A DNA stretch of 33,258 bases from JBCCGE01 sp039029455 (GTDB taxonomy: Bacteria; Pseudomonadota; Gammaproteobacteria; Arenicellales; Poriferihabitantaceae): the NCBI GenBank assembly GCA_039029455.1, contig JBCCGE010000033.1, positions 1 to 33,258 on the forward strand, written 5' to 3'. Position 1 is the first letter of the stretch; each line of letters opens with the position of its first letter. The notes under the pieces are model-generated. The model was not told the origin of the DNA and ran no database searches. It saw nothing but the letters and a program-made list of their open reading frames with translations. This document shows positions 8,651 to 16,490 of the stretch, in pieces. The translations under genes and the position numbers were made by a program.

Positions 8651-9535
8651 TTATCTGTCGATGGATTCTCGGAGCGCTGAAATACGATCATCCAATGGCG
8701 GATGCGATCTGAACAAGGCTTTAAATCCTCCCGTCTGAGAGCCGGATATACCAAACGCGGCCAGCTGGTCCGGTAGGACCGATGGCTCATGCTGCGCTTT
8801 CAGACGCTGCAACGCCGCAATCATATTTTCTGTTCCGGCCAACCGGGCGCCACCTGCGTCCGCCGCAAACTCACGTCTACGGCTGAAGTACATGACGATG
8901 GTTGAGGCCAGAATACCTAGCACGAGTTCCGCAATTATGGTTGTGATCCAGAAACCCGGCCCATGGCCTCTTTCATTCTTGAAAACAACTCGGTCGACGA
9001 GCTGCCCGACAATGCGGGACAGAAAAATCACAAAAGTATTCACAACGCCCTGAATGAGTGCCAGCGTGACCATGTCTCCATTCGCCACGTGAATAACCTC
9101 GTGGGCCATCACCGCCTCCACCTCTTCACGAGTCATCTGGTTCAACAGCCCCCTGCTAACGGCAACCAAGGCATCGTTGCGCTTCATACCGGTGGCGAAG
9201 GCATTGACCTCTGCGGATTCGAAAATTGCGACCTCTGGCATACCAATTCCGGCGGCTTCCGCCTGCTTTTGGACGGTGTGCAACAGCCAGGCCTCCGTAG
9301 CATCGGCCGGGGTCTCAATGACCCGAGCGCCCGAAAAACGCTTCGCCATGGTTTTCGACATGGCCAGAGATATGAAGGATCCGGCCATTCCGATTACGGC
9401 CGCGAATATCAGCAGACCAACAGGGTCCTGGCCCGTCTGTGCAAGATAAATGTCCACTCCCAGCAGCCGCATACTGATATTCAATACAAACAATATGGCG
9501 ATGTTGGTCGCAATAAAATAGGCAATGCGTTTCAT
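8651..9535 (-). CDS. htpX: Membrane zinc protease HtpX
   Basis: Inner-membrane M48 metalloprotease that degrades misfolded membrane proteins and is part of the envelope stress response. Two N-terminal membrane segments (residues about 4-24 and 38-58) precede the zinc motif HEVIH (145-149). Two further hydrophobic segments (about 158-178 and 196-216) follow, and then the third ligand Glu in RREFAAD (E222). The order, the spacing and the 294-residue length match E. coli HtpX closely. It lies 70 bp downstream of the peroxiredoxin gene on the same strand, so co-transcription is possible, and it converges on the SDR gene. Confidence 0.96.
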   Translation of the reverse strand: MKRIAYFIATNIAILFVLNISMRLLGVDIYLAQTGQDPVGLLIFAAVIGMAGSFISLAMSKTMAKRFSGARVIETPADATEAWLLHTVQKQAEAAGIGMPEVAIFESAEVNAFATGMKRNDALVAVSRGLLNQMTREEVEAVMAHEVIHVANGDMVTLALIQGVVNTFVIFLSRIVGQLVDRVVFKNERGHGPGFWITTIIAELVLGILASTIVMYFSRRREFAADAGGARLAGTENMIAALQRLKAQHEPSVLPDQLAAFGISGSQTGGFKALFRSHPPLDDRISALRESIDR

Positions 9536-9605
9536 ATGATTTTCTTACGGACTCTAAATATATGATATGTCGTCGTTTTTCTGAAAATCAACCGACGTCA
9601 TGTAA

Positions 9606-10088
9606 TCAAAGCAGCGCCAGAATGGTTTCGGCGTCGCTGACGTCAAAAGCCGGTCCGTCCTCGATATTCAGATGAGTCACGACGCCGTCGTCCACCACCA
9701 TCGCATAACGTTGCGAACGAACGCCCATGCTGCGAGCCGTCAGATCAAGCTCCAGCCCGACGGCTTCCGTGAAGCTGGCGCTGCCATCGGCCAGCATCAT
9801 CAGGTTCTTATCGACGTTTTGTGCACTGCCCCACGCATCCATTACAAACGCGTCGTTGACTGCAAGACAACAGATCGTATCGACACCCTTTGCCTTTATG
9901 CTGTCGGCATGAACGACGTATCCCGGCAAATGGGCCACCGAACAGGTGGGGGTAAACGCCCCAGGTACAGCGAAAAGCACCACTTTTTTACCTTGAAAAA
10001 TATCGTCCGTTGTGATGGATTCTGGTCCATCAGGGCCCATGATTGCCAGTTCAACACTGGGTAATTTGTCACCAACTTGTAAACTCAT
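9606..10088 (-). CDS. Prx5-like peroxiredoxin
   Basis: Thiol peroxidase of the AhpC/TSA superfamily, Prx5 branch, which reduces hydrogen peroxide and alkyl hydroperoxides in the cytoplasm. The active-site loop VPGAFTPTC places the peroxidatic Cys at residue 49, with the supporting Thr two residues before it and the conserved Arg in RSQRYAM. Cysteines at about 73-74 may act in resolution. There is no fused glutaredoxin domain, unlike many gammaproteobacterial relatives, so the reductant must come from another protein. The length of 160 residues is typical of the stand-alone form. It is transcribed toward htpX and lies about 2.2 kb from oxyR, a plausible regulator. Confidence 0.92.
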   Translation of the reverse strand: MSLQVGDKLPSVELAIMGPDGPESITTDDIFQGKKVVLFAVPGAFTPTCSVAHLPGYVVHADSIKAKGVDTICCLAVNDAFVMDAWGSAQNVDKNLMMLADGSASFTEAVGLELDLTARSMGVRSQRYAMVVDDGVVTHLNIEDGPAFDVSDAETILALL

Positions 10089-10264
10089 CTTTATGTGTCC
10101 AATTTTCGGTTAAGGTAGAAAATGCTCTGCGAGATTCTGTTGATTCTGTCGCTAAGTGAAAACAGTCGGATTTTGCCGGAAAATAGCCAGTGGTCGCTGC
10201 AGCACGCTGATTTTTCTGTTGCTGAAACGCGGACCCGCAGAAGCTGAGAAATTCAATTCTATCA

Positions 10265-10831
10265 ATGTCAAACGGGTCCTACCAATCTATATACAAGATT
10301 CGCGAGCTCTGTCAAAAACACTTATCAGAGATTGTTGAAGTTGATATCTACGAATACGCATCCTGCTATCTGTGGTACGACCGACCGCTGTATAACTCTT
10401 TCGGTGAGGAAATTCGACACCTGAGAGGTGACACCATTTACTTGTATGAACGTTCATCCACCCCGGACACTGACCTGTTTCACGAGCTGGGTCATATGAT
10501 CGGTCGTCGTAAAAACCTGGTGGGACACGCTGAAAACGGGTTTCAGGGAAGCTGGGAGCGGGAAAACGGTAAACTGGTTGCACAAATCAGTGATCGTCGT
10601 CACTGGAGCAGTTATCTGAACCTGTTTTCACTCACCCATGACAATTTCCGGATCAACGCCGCCAGTGAAGTCTGGGCAGAGGTCTTTATGCTGTGGCATC
10701 TGCAACCAGCGCTGCCTGAAGCTCGACTGCTGGATAGTGCGATGGCTAAACTGGGTCGGGAGCCCGAGTGCATTGCAATTCAGAATCTGGCCAGCGAAAT
10801 TCAACTGCACAATGTGCCTCATTTAGATTAA
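10265..10831 (+). CDS. Unrecognised putative zinc metallopeptidase (HELGH)
   Basis: The product was not recognised by family name. The 188-residue protein has no signal peptide. It carries a perfect HExxH zinc motif, LFHELGHMIG (HELGH at 73-77), and a downstream helix ASEVWAEVFMLW in which E139 could be the third ligand, 62 residues after the motif. The HExxH plus E-x3-E helix layout is that of small gluzincins such as the anthrax lethal factor catalytic domain group; this placement is inference. ATG 10265 is preceded by only a weak GAGAA. It diverges from the peroxiredoxin gene (176-bp gap) and its 3' end overlaps the convergent carrier gene by 9 bp. A role in toxin processing, immunity or self-proteolysis is possible but unsupported. 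Confidence 0.75.
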   Translation: MSNGSYQSIYKIRELCQKHLSEIVEVDIYEYASCYLWYDRPLYNSFGEEIRHLRGDTIYLYERSSTPDTDLFHELGHMIGRRKNLVGHAENGFQGSWERENGKLVAQISDRRHWSSYLNLFSLTHDNFRINAASEVWAEVFMLWHLQPALPEARLLDSAMAKLGREPECIAIQNLASEIQLHNVPHLD

Positions 10832-11689
10832 CCAGGACAGCACGAGACTTAAGACCACGATAGAACCCAGATTACCCATCAGCACCATGGAGGCAACCTG
10901 ATCAGGGTGCTGCTGATACTGCTCCGCGAACAGAAAATTAAGCACCGCAGGAGGCAATACCGAAAACAGCAGCATCAACCCCACCTGCTCCGGGCTCAGG
11001 GGCAGAACCTGTGCCAGCATCAGCCCCACAATCAGACCGGTCAGGGGACATAACACAGCAGCAAGAGCACCTGCCCACAAATTTGATGCATCAGAGTTCG
11101 CCATCCTTACGCCAAGTGAAACCAACATCAGTGGGATGCCAATATCACCGAGCATCGATATGGGCAATGCCAAAGTCCCGGGCAGAGTTACGCCGGCAAT
11201 ATTAAAGCCCAGCCCCGCCAGTGTTGCCAGATTGACCGGATTCAGTATCAGTGCAGATAGTGTCACAACACCACCGAGCAACATCGTGCCCAGGGTGAAA
11301 TGCATTAGATTGCTGACCAGGAACAAAACCATTGCACCCGCCAGAGCAGATTCACCAAAAGCAAGAACCGCCAGCGGCAGACCCAGATTTCCGCAGTTGT
11401 TGAACATCATGCACGGCACGAATGAGCGTACAGGAAGTTTCAGGATTCGGGTCAGCGGCCACGCCATTATCCCTGAGCCGATCACAATGATAAAACTGGC
11501 AACCGCCAGCCATTTATAAGCCGCTACCGAAAATTCACCGGAGGCCATGACATCAAAGATCAGCGCCGGTAGGAAAAGATAAAGCACCATCGCATTGACT
11601 GCCCGCATATCGGGCGCAAAGCGTTTCGCGTAGAGAAAGCCCACCAGAACCAGCGAGAACACCGGGAATAGTATCTGCAGAACTTTCAA
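10823..11689 (-). CDS. AEC (auxin efflux carrier) family transporter
   Basis: Integral inner-membrane carrier of the AEC family, whose bacterial members move malonate, malate or other small organic acids. The protein is almost wholly hydrophobic, about ten membrane segments over 288 residues, and starts with VLQILFPVFSLVLVGFLYAKR, the usual AEC first helix. MMFNNCGNLGLPLAVLAFGE (about 93-112) is the family's NxGxxGxP core motif. The start codon is TTG at 11689, chosen because it aligns the first helix with relatives. It lies 60 bp downstream of an FMN 2-hydroxy-acid dehydrogenase gene on the same strand, so lactate, glycolate or a similar acid is a reasonable guess for the substrate. Confidence 0.88.
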   Translation of the reverse strand: MKVLQILFPVFSLVLVGFLYAKRFAPDMRAVNAMVLYLFLPALIFDVMASGEFSVAAYKWLAVASFIIVIGSGIMAWPLTRILKLPVRSFVPCMMFNNCGNLGLPLAVLAFGESALAGAMVLFLVSNLMHFTLGTMLLGGVVTLSALILNPVNLATLAGLGFNIAGVTLPGTLALPISMLGDIGIPLMLVSLGVRMANSDASNLWAGALAAVLCPLTGLIVGLMLAQVLPLSPEQVGLMLLFSVLPPAVLNFLFAEQYQQHPDQVASMVLMGNLGSIVVLSLVLSWLI

Positions 11690-11710
11690 TGCTGTAGGCG
11701 CCAGGTAAGG

Positions 11711-11738
11711 AGCTGATGACGCAGACCGCGCATCAGCT
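11711..11738. repeat. Inverted repeat between dehydrogenase and carrier genes
   Basis: Perfect 8-bp inverted repeat AGCTGATG/CATCAGCT with a 12-nt loop. On the minus strand the stem can extend by CGC/GCG past a one-base bulge. There is no U-run, so it is better read as an attenuator or an mRNA-processing hairpin than as a strong terminator. It lies just downstream of the dehydrogenase stop and just upstream of the carrier start. Confidence 0.45.
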
Positions 11739-11749
11739 TGAGATAACGG

Positions 11750-12898
11750 TTACTGATCGTTTGCTGACAACCAGCTGGAATCCATGTCGCGGAAAGCACC
11801 GCATCCGAGTTGTTGCAGGGCTCGCGTAATTTCATCCTGATATATTCCCATGACCTGATCGGCACCCTGCAGGCCAAGAGCCCCCATTCCCCAGAAGAAA
11901 GATCGTCCGGAAAATGCGGCTTGTGCTCCAAGCGCCTTGGCACGGACCACATCAAGCCCGGTACGAATTCCGCTATCGACCATGACAGTTAATTTATGGT
12001 GAACTGAATCCGAAAGTTTCTGCAGACTTTCAATGGACGCTGGCGCCGCATCGAGCTGACGCCCGCCATGATTTGAAACGATGATTCCATCCAGACCAAG
12101 ATCGATCGCTGTCTGAGCGTCTGAAGGATACTGCACACCTTTGAGAATCAATGGTCCGTCCCAAAGTTTCCGAATCTCGGCGATACGTTCCGCAGTCACG
12201 CCCTTCATGTTGAAATTGGTTATGAATTCAGCCAGTCCTCCACTTTCCTTGTCCCTGTACTTCAGTACGTTGACAAAATCCGGCTGCCCATACTTCAGAG
12301 TAGCAATAGCCCACACCGGATGAGTCACGGCCTGCCAGACAATCCATGGGGTGAAGCTAAAAGGCAGCTTTAACCCATTCTTTAATTCCCTGTTTCTTTT
12401 TGCACCAACCGGGATGTCGAGTGTCACCACCAATGCGTGAAAACCGGCTTCTTTAACCCGCCGCAATAGATCTACCATCACCGCTTGTTTTCGCGGAACG
12501 TAAAGTTGAAACCACGCGACATCGGGCGCGGCTTCGGTGATCCGATTCATATCGGTTGTGCTGAATGTGCTCAAAATATAAGGCACACGGTGTTTTTGGG
12601 CAGACGCTGCAAGTGCGAGTTCTGCGCCGGGCCACATCATATTTCCGAGGCCGATGGGTGGCACACCAAACGGCATGGCGTATTCCTTGCCAAAGAGGTT
12701 GACGGATAAATCAGCGTCGGTGACATCGACCAGATATCGCGGCGTCAGATGAATGTCGTGAAAAGCGTCCCGGTTCCTTTTCTTACCGCTCTCCTCGTCA
12801 ATACCACCGTCAACATAATCAAAGGCAAAACTGGGAATGCGCTGTTGCGCCCGTCTCTTAAGGTCGGTTATCCCGGGATATTTATGGCTGTAGCTCAT
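11750..12898 (-). CDS. FMN-dependent alpha-hydroxy-acid dehydrogenase (LldD-like)
   Basis: FMN flavoprotein of the glycolate oxidase/L-lactate dehydrogenase/mandelate dehydrogenase family, which oxidises an L-2-hydroxy acid to the 2-keto acid. The N-terminal FDYVDGGIDEE precedes the TIM barrel. The FMN-contacting K253, the active-site segment IIVSNHGGRQLD (His277 the catalytic base, Arg280 binding the carboxylate) and the second FMN signature DSGIRTGLDVVRAKALGA are intact. The 382-residue length fits LldD. A variable hydrophobic insert at about 176-202 (LKLPFSFTPWIVWQ region) resembles the membrane-anchoring loop of LldD and mandelate dehydrogenase, suggesting quinone-linked activity at the inner membrane. 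It sits 24 bp after a Crp-like regulator gene and before an AEC carrier gene. Confidence 0.9.
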   Translation of the reverse strand: MSYSHKYPGITDLKRRAQQRIPSFAFDYVDGGIDEESGKKRNRDAFHDIHLTPRYLVDVTDADLSVNLFGKEYAMPFGVPPIGLGNMMWPGAELALAASAQKHRVPYILSTFSTTDMNRITEAAPDVAWFQLYVPRKQAVMVDLLRRVKEAGFHALVVTLDIPVGAKRNRELKNGLKLPFSFTPWIVWQAVTHPVWAIATLKYGQPDFVNVLKYRDKESGGLAEFITNFNMKGVTAERIAEIRKLWDGPLILKGVQYPSDAQTAIDLGLDGIIVSNHGGRQLDAAPASIESLQKLSDSVHHKLTVMVDSGIRTGLDVVRAKALGAQAAFSGRSFFWGMGALGLQGADQVMGIYQDEITRALQQLGCGAFRDMDSSWLSANDQ

Positions 12899-12922
12899 TA
12901 AACTGACGGGTCAATCGATCGA

Positions 12923-13591
12923 CTACCAGCCTTTCGGCAGGTTTTTGTGAATACTGATGATCTTGTTTTCGATTGAAATATATTCACCCTTAACCAACTC
13001 AGACAGCACTCGACTCACCATTTCCCGTGACGAGCCCACCATGTCAGCAATGTTTTGCTGAGTGAATTTGGTTGTCACAACCCGTGTAACACCATCTTCT
13101 GCCAGCTCTGAATTCTCTTTTAGCACTTCGATTATTCGTCCGTATACGCTTTTGAATGCCAGGTTTCTCAGGCTCGATGCAAAATCACGAATGCGACGGG
13201 TGAGAAGCTGGATAATTTCGAACGAAAGCTGCGGATTTTTCGCAAGAAACTCACGAAATTCCTCCTGGGATATCTGGTATACCTCAGTCTCTTCGATCGT
13301 TCGGACAGATGCCGTCCGTTTCTCGCCATCCAGTGATGCGATTTCACCAAGATACTCCCCGGATCCACGAATAGCCAGGATCATCTCTTTGCCACTTTCG
13401 TCACTAACATAAATTTTTACGCGTCCGCGGACGATAATATAGAGACCGTCGGTGCTGTCGCCCTCGGTGATAATGACCCGATCTTTTGGCAAAGTTATTG
13501 TTGCAGGCTGTTTCTCGCATTGCTCCTGCCAGGTTACCAAAAACCGGTCGTATACACCGGAATCAATCAATTCCCGTTCTGTTGGCTGCAT
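12923..13591 (-). CDS. Crp/Fnr family transcriptional regulator, Crp-like
   Basis: DNA-binding regulator with an N-terminal cyclic-nucleotide-binding domain and a C-terminal winged helix. The phosphate-binding cassette region LGEIASLDGEKRTAS (residues 81-95) has the Glu, Arg and Ser arrangement compatible with cAMP. There is no N-terminal cysteine cluster, so it is not an Fe-S FNR. The recognition helix SSREMVSRVLSEL (R189, E190, R194) matches the R-E-x3-R pattern by which Crp reads TGTGA. The second ATG (13591) was chosen over 13597 because GAGAG on the minus strand is then 7 nt away instead of 1 nt. It is the first gene of a run with the 2-hydroxy-acid dehydrogenase and AEC carrier genes and may control them. 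Confidence 0.88.
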   Translation of the reverse strand: MQPTERELIDSGVYDRFLVTWQEQCEKQPATITLPKDRVIITEGDSTDGLYIIVRGRVKIYVSDESGKEMILAIRGSGEYLGEIASLDGEKRTASVRTIEETEVYQISQEEFREFLAKNPQLSFEIIQLLTRRIRDFASSLRNLAFKSVYGRIIEVLKENSELAEDGVTRVVTTKFTQQNIADMVGSSREMVSRVLSELVKGEYISIENKIISIHKNLPKGW

Positions 13592-13681
13592 CGTCATACT
13601 CTCAATTGTTCAGGTGGCGGGACTGTGAATTTATTTTGCAATTATTTTACAGGATTCAATGCCAGTGGTAATTTGCTTAAA

Positions 13682-14494
13682 TTACCTCAGGGACTGAATT
13701 TTTTCGGACAATGCCTTTGCCGCAGCAGCGGCCTGTTCTGCATAGTCCTCATCGGAACTCGCGTGAATGATCGACCGGGATGCATTGATCAGCAATCCAC
13801 CGCCGGAGTGGTCTAATCCAGCATCCATGACCGCAGCCAGATCGCCTCCCTGCGCGCCAATTCCGGGCACCAAAAGCGGCATCAGACCGATTTTCTGCCT
13901 GATCGCCGCCAGCTCTTCCGGATACGTGGCGCCGGTGACCAATCCAACATTATTGTTTTCATTCCACTCTTCTGCAGCTCGACGAGCCACCTCAATTGAG
14001 AGTGTATGGCCGTTCACCGGTATCGACTGAAACTCACCGCTGCCCGGATTGGAGGTTCGACACAGCACAATTACGCCTCTGTTTTCGTATTCCAGATACG
14101 GTCGGAGCGTGTCTCCACCCATAAAGGGATTCACTGTTAGTGCATCGGCGCCATATCGCTCAAACGCCTCTCGTGCGTACATCTGTGCCGTTGCTCCGAT
14201 ATCTCCCCGTTTGGCGTCCAGAATAACGGGAATATCAGCATGGTTTTTGTGTATGTATTCGATCAGATGCTGCAGCACCTCTTCAGCACCGATTGCTGAA
14301 AAGTACGCGATTTGTGGTTTATACGCTGCCACATAGGGGGCTGTCGAATCAACGATATCTTCACAAAACTGCGCGACACCCAACAGATCACGAGCCAGAG
14401 CTTGAGAGAACTTCAGCGGGTCGGGGTCTATTCCCACGCACAACAGTGAGCCTCTGGTGCTGCACACATGTTGAAGTCGATCATTAAAGTTCAT
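13682..14494 (-). CDS. pyrF: Orotidine 5'-phosphate decarboxylase, type 2
   Basis: Cytoplasmic enzyme for the last step of UMP synthesis, decarboxylating orotidine monophosphate. The catalytic Asp-Lys-x2-Asp signature is present as LDAKRGDIGATAQMY (D93, K95, D98), and VGIDPDPLKF (20-29) and LLVPGIGAQGGD are also typical. The DAKRGDIG form and the 270-residue length identify the longer type-2 subfamily, not the roughly 230-residue DxKxHDIPNT form usual in enteric gammaproteobacteria. It begins 13 bp after the truD stop on the same strand, so the two are probably co-transcribed. Confidence 0.94.
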   Translation of the reverse strand: MNFNDRLQHVCSTRGSLLCVGIDPDPLKFSQALARDLLGVAQFCEDIVDSTAPYVAAYKPQIAYFSAIGAEEVLQHLIEYIHKNHADIPVILDAKRGDIGATAQMYAREAFERYGADALTVNPFMGGDTLRPYLEYENRGVIVLCRTSNPGSGEFQSIPVNGHTLSIEVARRAAEEWNENNNVGLVTGATYPEELAAIRQKIGLMPLLVPGIGAQGGDLAAVMDAGLDHSGGGLLINASRSIIHASSDEDYAEQAAAAAKALSEKIQSLR

Positions 14495-14507
14495 GGAAAA
14501 AACAGAT

Positions 14508-15581
14508 TCAGCTGAAAATCTCTCTTAACACACTTGTAGCGAAGGCACCACGGGTGAGTTCGAACTTCAGACGCATCGCCTCCCGACTCCGCCATTCCCA
14601 CTCCAGATTATGAACCATAAGTCGGAGAGACCGCCTTTGTTGTTTTACCTCCCATCCCGCCAGAGCATTGGATACCTCAGAAAACTCGAGCGCCACTTTA
14701 TGTTCAAGGGCGGCCGCCTGACCCGTGCTCTGCCTTTCTCCACTGCCCCACATTGGTCCGGTGGGATGAATTTTCCCCGAATGCAGCCTTGACGTGATCG
14801 AAGTGTCATCAACATCGTTGGCAAATACACTTCCAGAACCATCAAACTGCAATATATCGCCATCGATTGCACGATCCCAGCATAGATTATGCACACGCTC
14901 AGACAATACCGAGTTAAACAACCAGCTCCTTGCCGATGATATGGCAAGAGACCGCAGGTGACGGTCTCTCTTTCCAGGTTTCCAGATACCTCGTGCCAGT
15001 TGAATACTGCGGGTCAGATTAGAGCCGTTTCGACCAAATCGCTGGATGCCAAAGTAATTGGGAACACCGCTATGACGAATCTGAACCAGCAGGTCGTCGA
15101 TTGTTTTTTGAGGATTACGGATATCGCGGACCGTAATCGCAAACCGATTGGCACGATGCACCCCTCGCTTCAACTTTTGTCGCGCTTCCGCGGATGTCAG
15201 CAATTCAATGTCAGGGTTTTGGAACAACGGCAAATTTTCAGGTCGGGACTGTAATCGGGGCATTGGCAAACTAAACCACTGAGTCGTTACCGCCAACCTG
15301 TCCTTTAATCCACTGTAACCAATATCCCTGCGCTTAGCTCCGGATTGCTCTGAAAGTAACCGAACGATATCGACAGTGTTTAATGCCGTTTTTCGTATCT
15401 TCAACCAAAGATGCGCTTCACCTGGATCAGGATCGAAACCCAGCACTTCCTCCACCCAAAAATCAGCCGGTGATGATCGCACCACGGCCTGCATCCGGGC
15501 AAAGTTATAGGCATGGGCGGTCAGATCGAGCTGCCCGGGTAAATCCCCATAGGGCCAGTCATTGGATTCAGTTCCAATCAT
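14508..15581 (-). CDS. truD: tRNA pseudouridine(13) synthase TruD
   Basis: Isomerises uridine 13 in tRNA-Glu to pseudouridine. The catalytic aspartate is D94 in IGYSGLKDRLAVTTQWF, matching the GxKD motif of TruD. The fold-specific segment VPNYFGIQRFGRNGSNL is nearly the same as in the E. coli enzyme, as is the C-terminal FATSVLREI. The length of 357 residues compares with 349 in E. coli. The first about 28 residues before FARMQAVVRSSPADF are extra and not conserved, so the true start could be further in. It is upstream of pyrF in the same transcript and divergent from the sulphurtransferase gene across only 40 bp. Confidence 0.95.
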   Translation of the reverse strand: MIGTESNDWPYGDLPGQLDLTAHAYNFARMQAVVRSSPADFWVEEVLGFDPDPGEAHLWLKIRKTALNTVDIVRLLSEQSGAKRRDIGYSGLKDRLAVTTQWFSLPMPRLQSRPENLPLFQNPDIELLTSAEARQKLKRGVHRANRFAITVRDIRNPQKTIDDLLVQIRHSGVPNYFGIQRFGRNGSNLTRSIQLARGIWKPGKRDRHLRSLAISSARSWLFNSVLSERVHNLCWDRAIDGDILQFDGSGSVFANDVDDTSITSRLHSGKIHPTGPMWGSGERQSTGQAAALEHKVALEFSEVSNALAGWEVKQQRRSLRLMVHNLEWEWRSREAMRLKFELTRGAFATSVLREIFS

Positions 15582-15621
15582 GTGTTAAACGTGGGGTCGT
15601 TAGATATGTGACAGTAAAGAC

Positions 15622-16449
15622 ATGATTCCGTATATCGTCGAGACGGATACTCTGGAAGCGTGGCGACAACGGAGTGATTCGGTGGTAGTCCATGTGGGTG
15701 CAGCAGAAGACTACCAGACCAACCGAATTCCTGGAGCCTTATTTCTTGACATAAAGACCCTCAACGCCGGAGATGCACCGGTAACCGGATTGCTTCCTGA
15801 AATCGAAACCCTGCAGCGCGATCTGGGCGCTATTGGCTACCGACCCGATCTTCATATCATTGCCTACGACAATAAAATGGGACAGCAGGCAGCCCGATTG
15901 TGCTGGGTGCTTGCGGCCCTTGGGCACAGCCGTGTCTCCTGGTTAAACGGTGGACTCAGAGTCTGGATGAATCAGCGCAGACCAACAACCAACGGGATCG
16001 GCGATCCAGTCGAACTTACCCAACCTGCCTTGAACATTGATCATTCCGTGATATCACACGAAGAGGACATTCGTAACGCGCTGCAGGACGAATCAATTCA
16101 GATTCTGGACGCACGATCGATAGAAGAGTTCAGGGGCGAAAAATCAGTTTCAGATCGAAAGGGTCATATCCCCGGTGCCCTGCACCTTGACTGGCGGGAT
16201 ACTATTGTCAGCCCCGAACAACCCGTATTAAAAACTCCACAGCAACTATGGCAACTAACCGATTCAATCTCTTTAAATCCTGACCTCCCGGTCATTACGC
16301 ATTGCCAGACTCATCAGCGATCCTCGCATATGTTTGTCGTCTTAAAGAGCCTGGGATTTAAGAACGTCAGTGGATACCCGGGTTCCTGGGCGCAGTGGAG
16401 TCTCAGTGCGGATAATCCGATAGTCAACCTGTTCGGTGCTGCCGGCTAA
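15622..16449 (+). CDS. Two-domain rhodanese-like sulphurtransferase
   Basis: Thiosulphate or 3-mercaptopyruvate sulphurtransferase type enzyme that transfers sulphane sulphur through a cysteine persulphide. It has an inactive N-terminal rhodanese domain (residues about 1-120, with IPGALFLDI) and an active C-terminal one (about 145-268, with ILDARSIEEFRG and GHIPGALHLDW). The catalytic loop is ITHCQTHQRSSH, with Cys228. This loop is unlike CGSGVTA of E. coli SseA and closer to the C-x4-R rhodaneses, so thiosulphate may be preferred. The 275-residue length is normal. No signal peptide is present. It is followed 41 bp later by the DAHP synthase-like gene. Confidence 0.9.
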   Translation: MIPYIVETDTLEAWRQRSDSVVVHVGAAEDYQTNRIPGALFLDIKTLNAGDAPVTGLLPEIETLQRDLGAIGYRPDLHIIAYDNKMGQQAARLCWVLAALGHSRVSWLNGGLRVWMNQRRPTTNGIGDPVELTQPALNIDHSVISHEEDIRNALQDESIQILDARSIEEFRGEKSVSDRKGHIPGALHLDWRDTIVSPEQPVLKTPQQLWQLTDSISLNPDLPVITHCQTHQRSSHMFVVLKSLGFKNVSGYPGSWAQWSLSADNPIVNLFGAAG

Positions 16450-16490
16450 TTTATACCTTACACTCGCGCCTTTTAATGCAGGGCTGAACC

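Noticed and set aside
8963..9565. 200-codon open frame opposite htpX
   Set aside because: It is the mirror of a strongly conserved gene; its composition is His/Gln/Asn-rich as expected for an antisense shadow and shows no domain.
10156..10338. 60-codon open frame before the zincin gene
   Set aside because: It overlaps the start of the better-supported 188-residue gene in another frame and lacks any motif.
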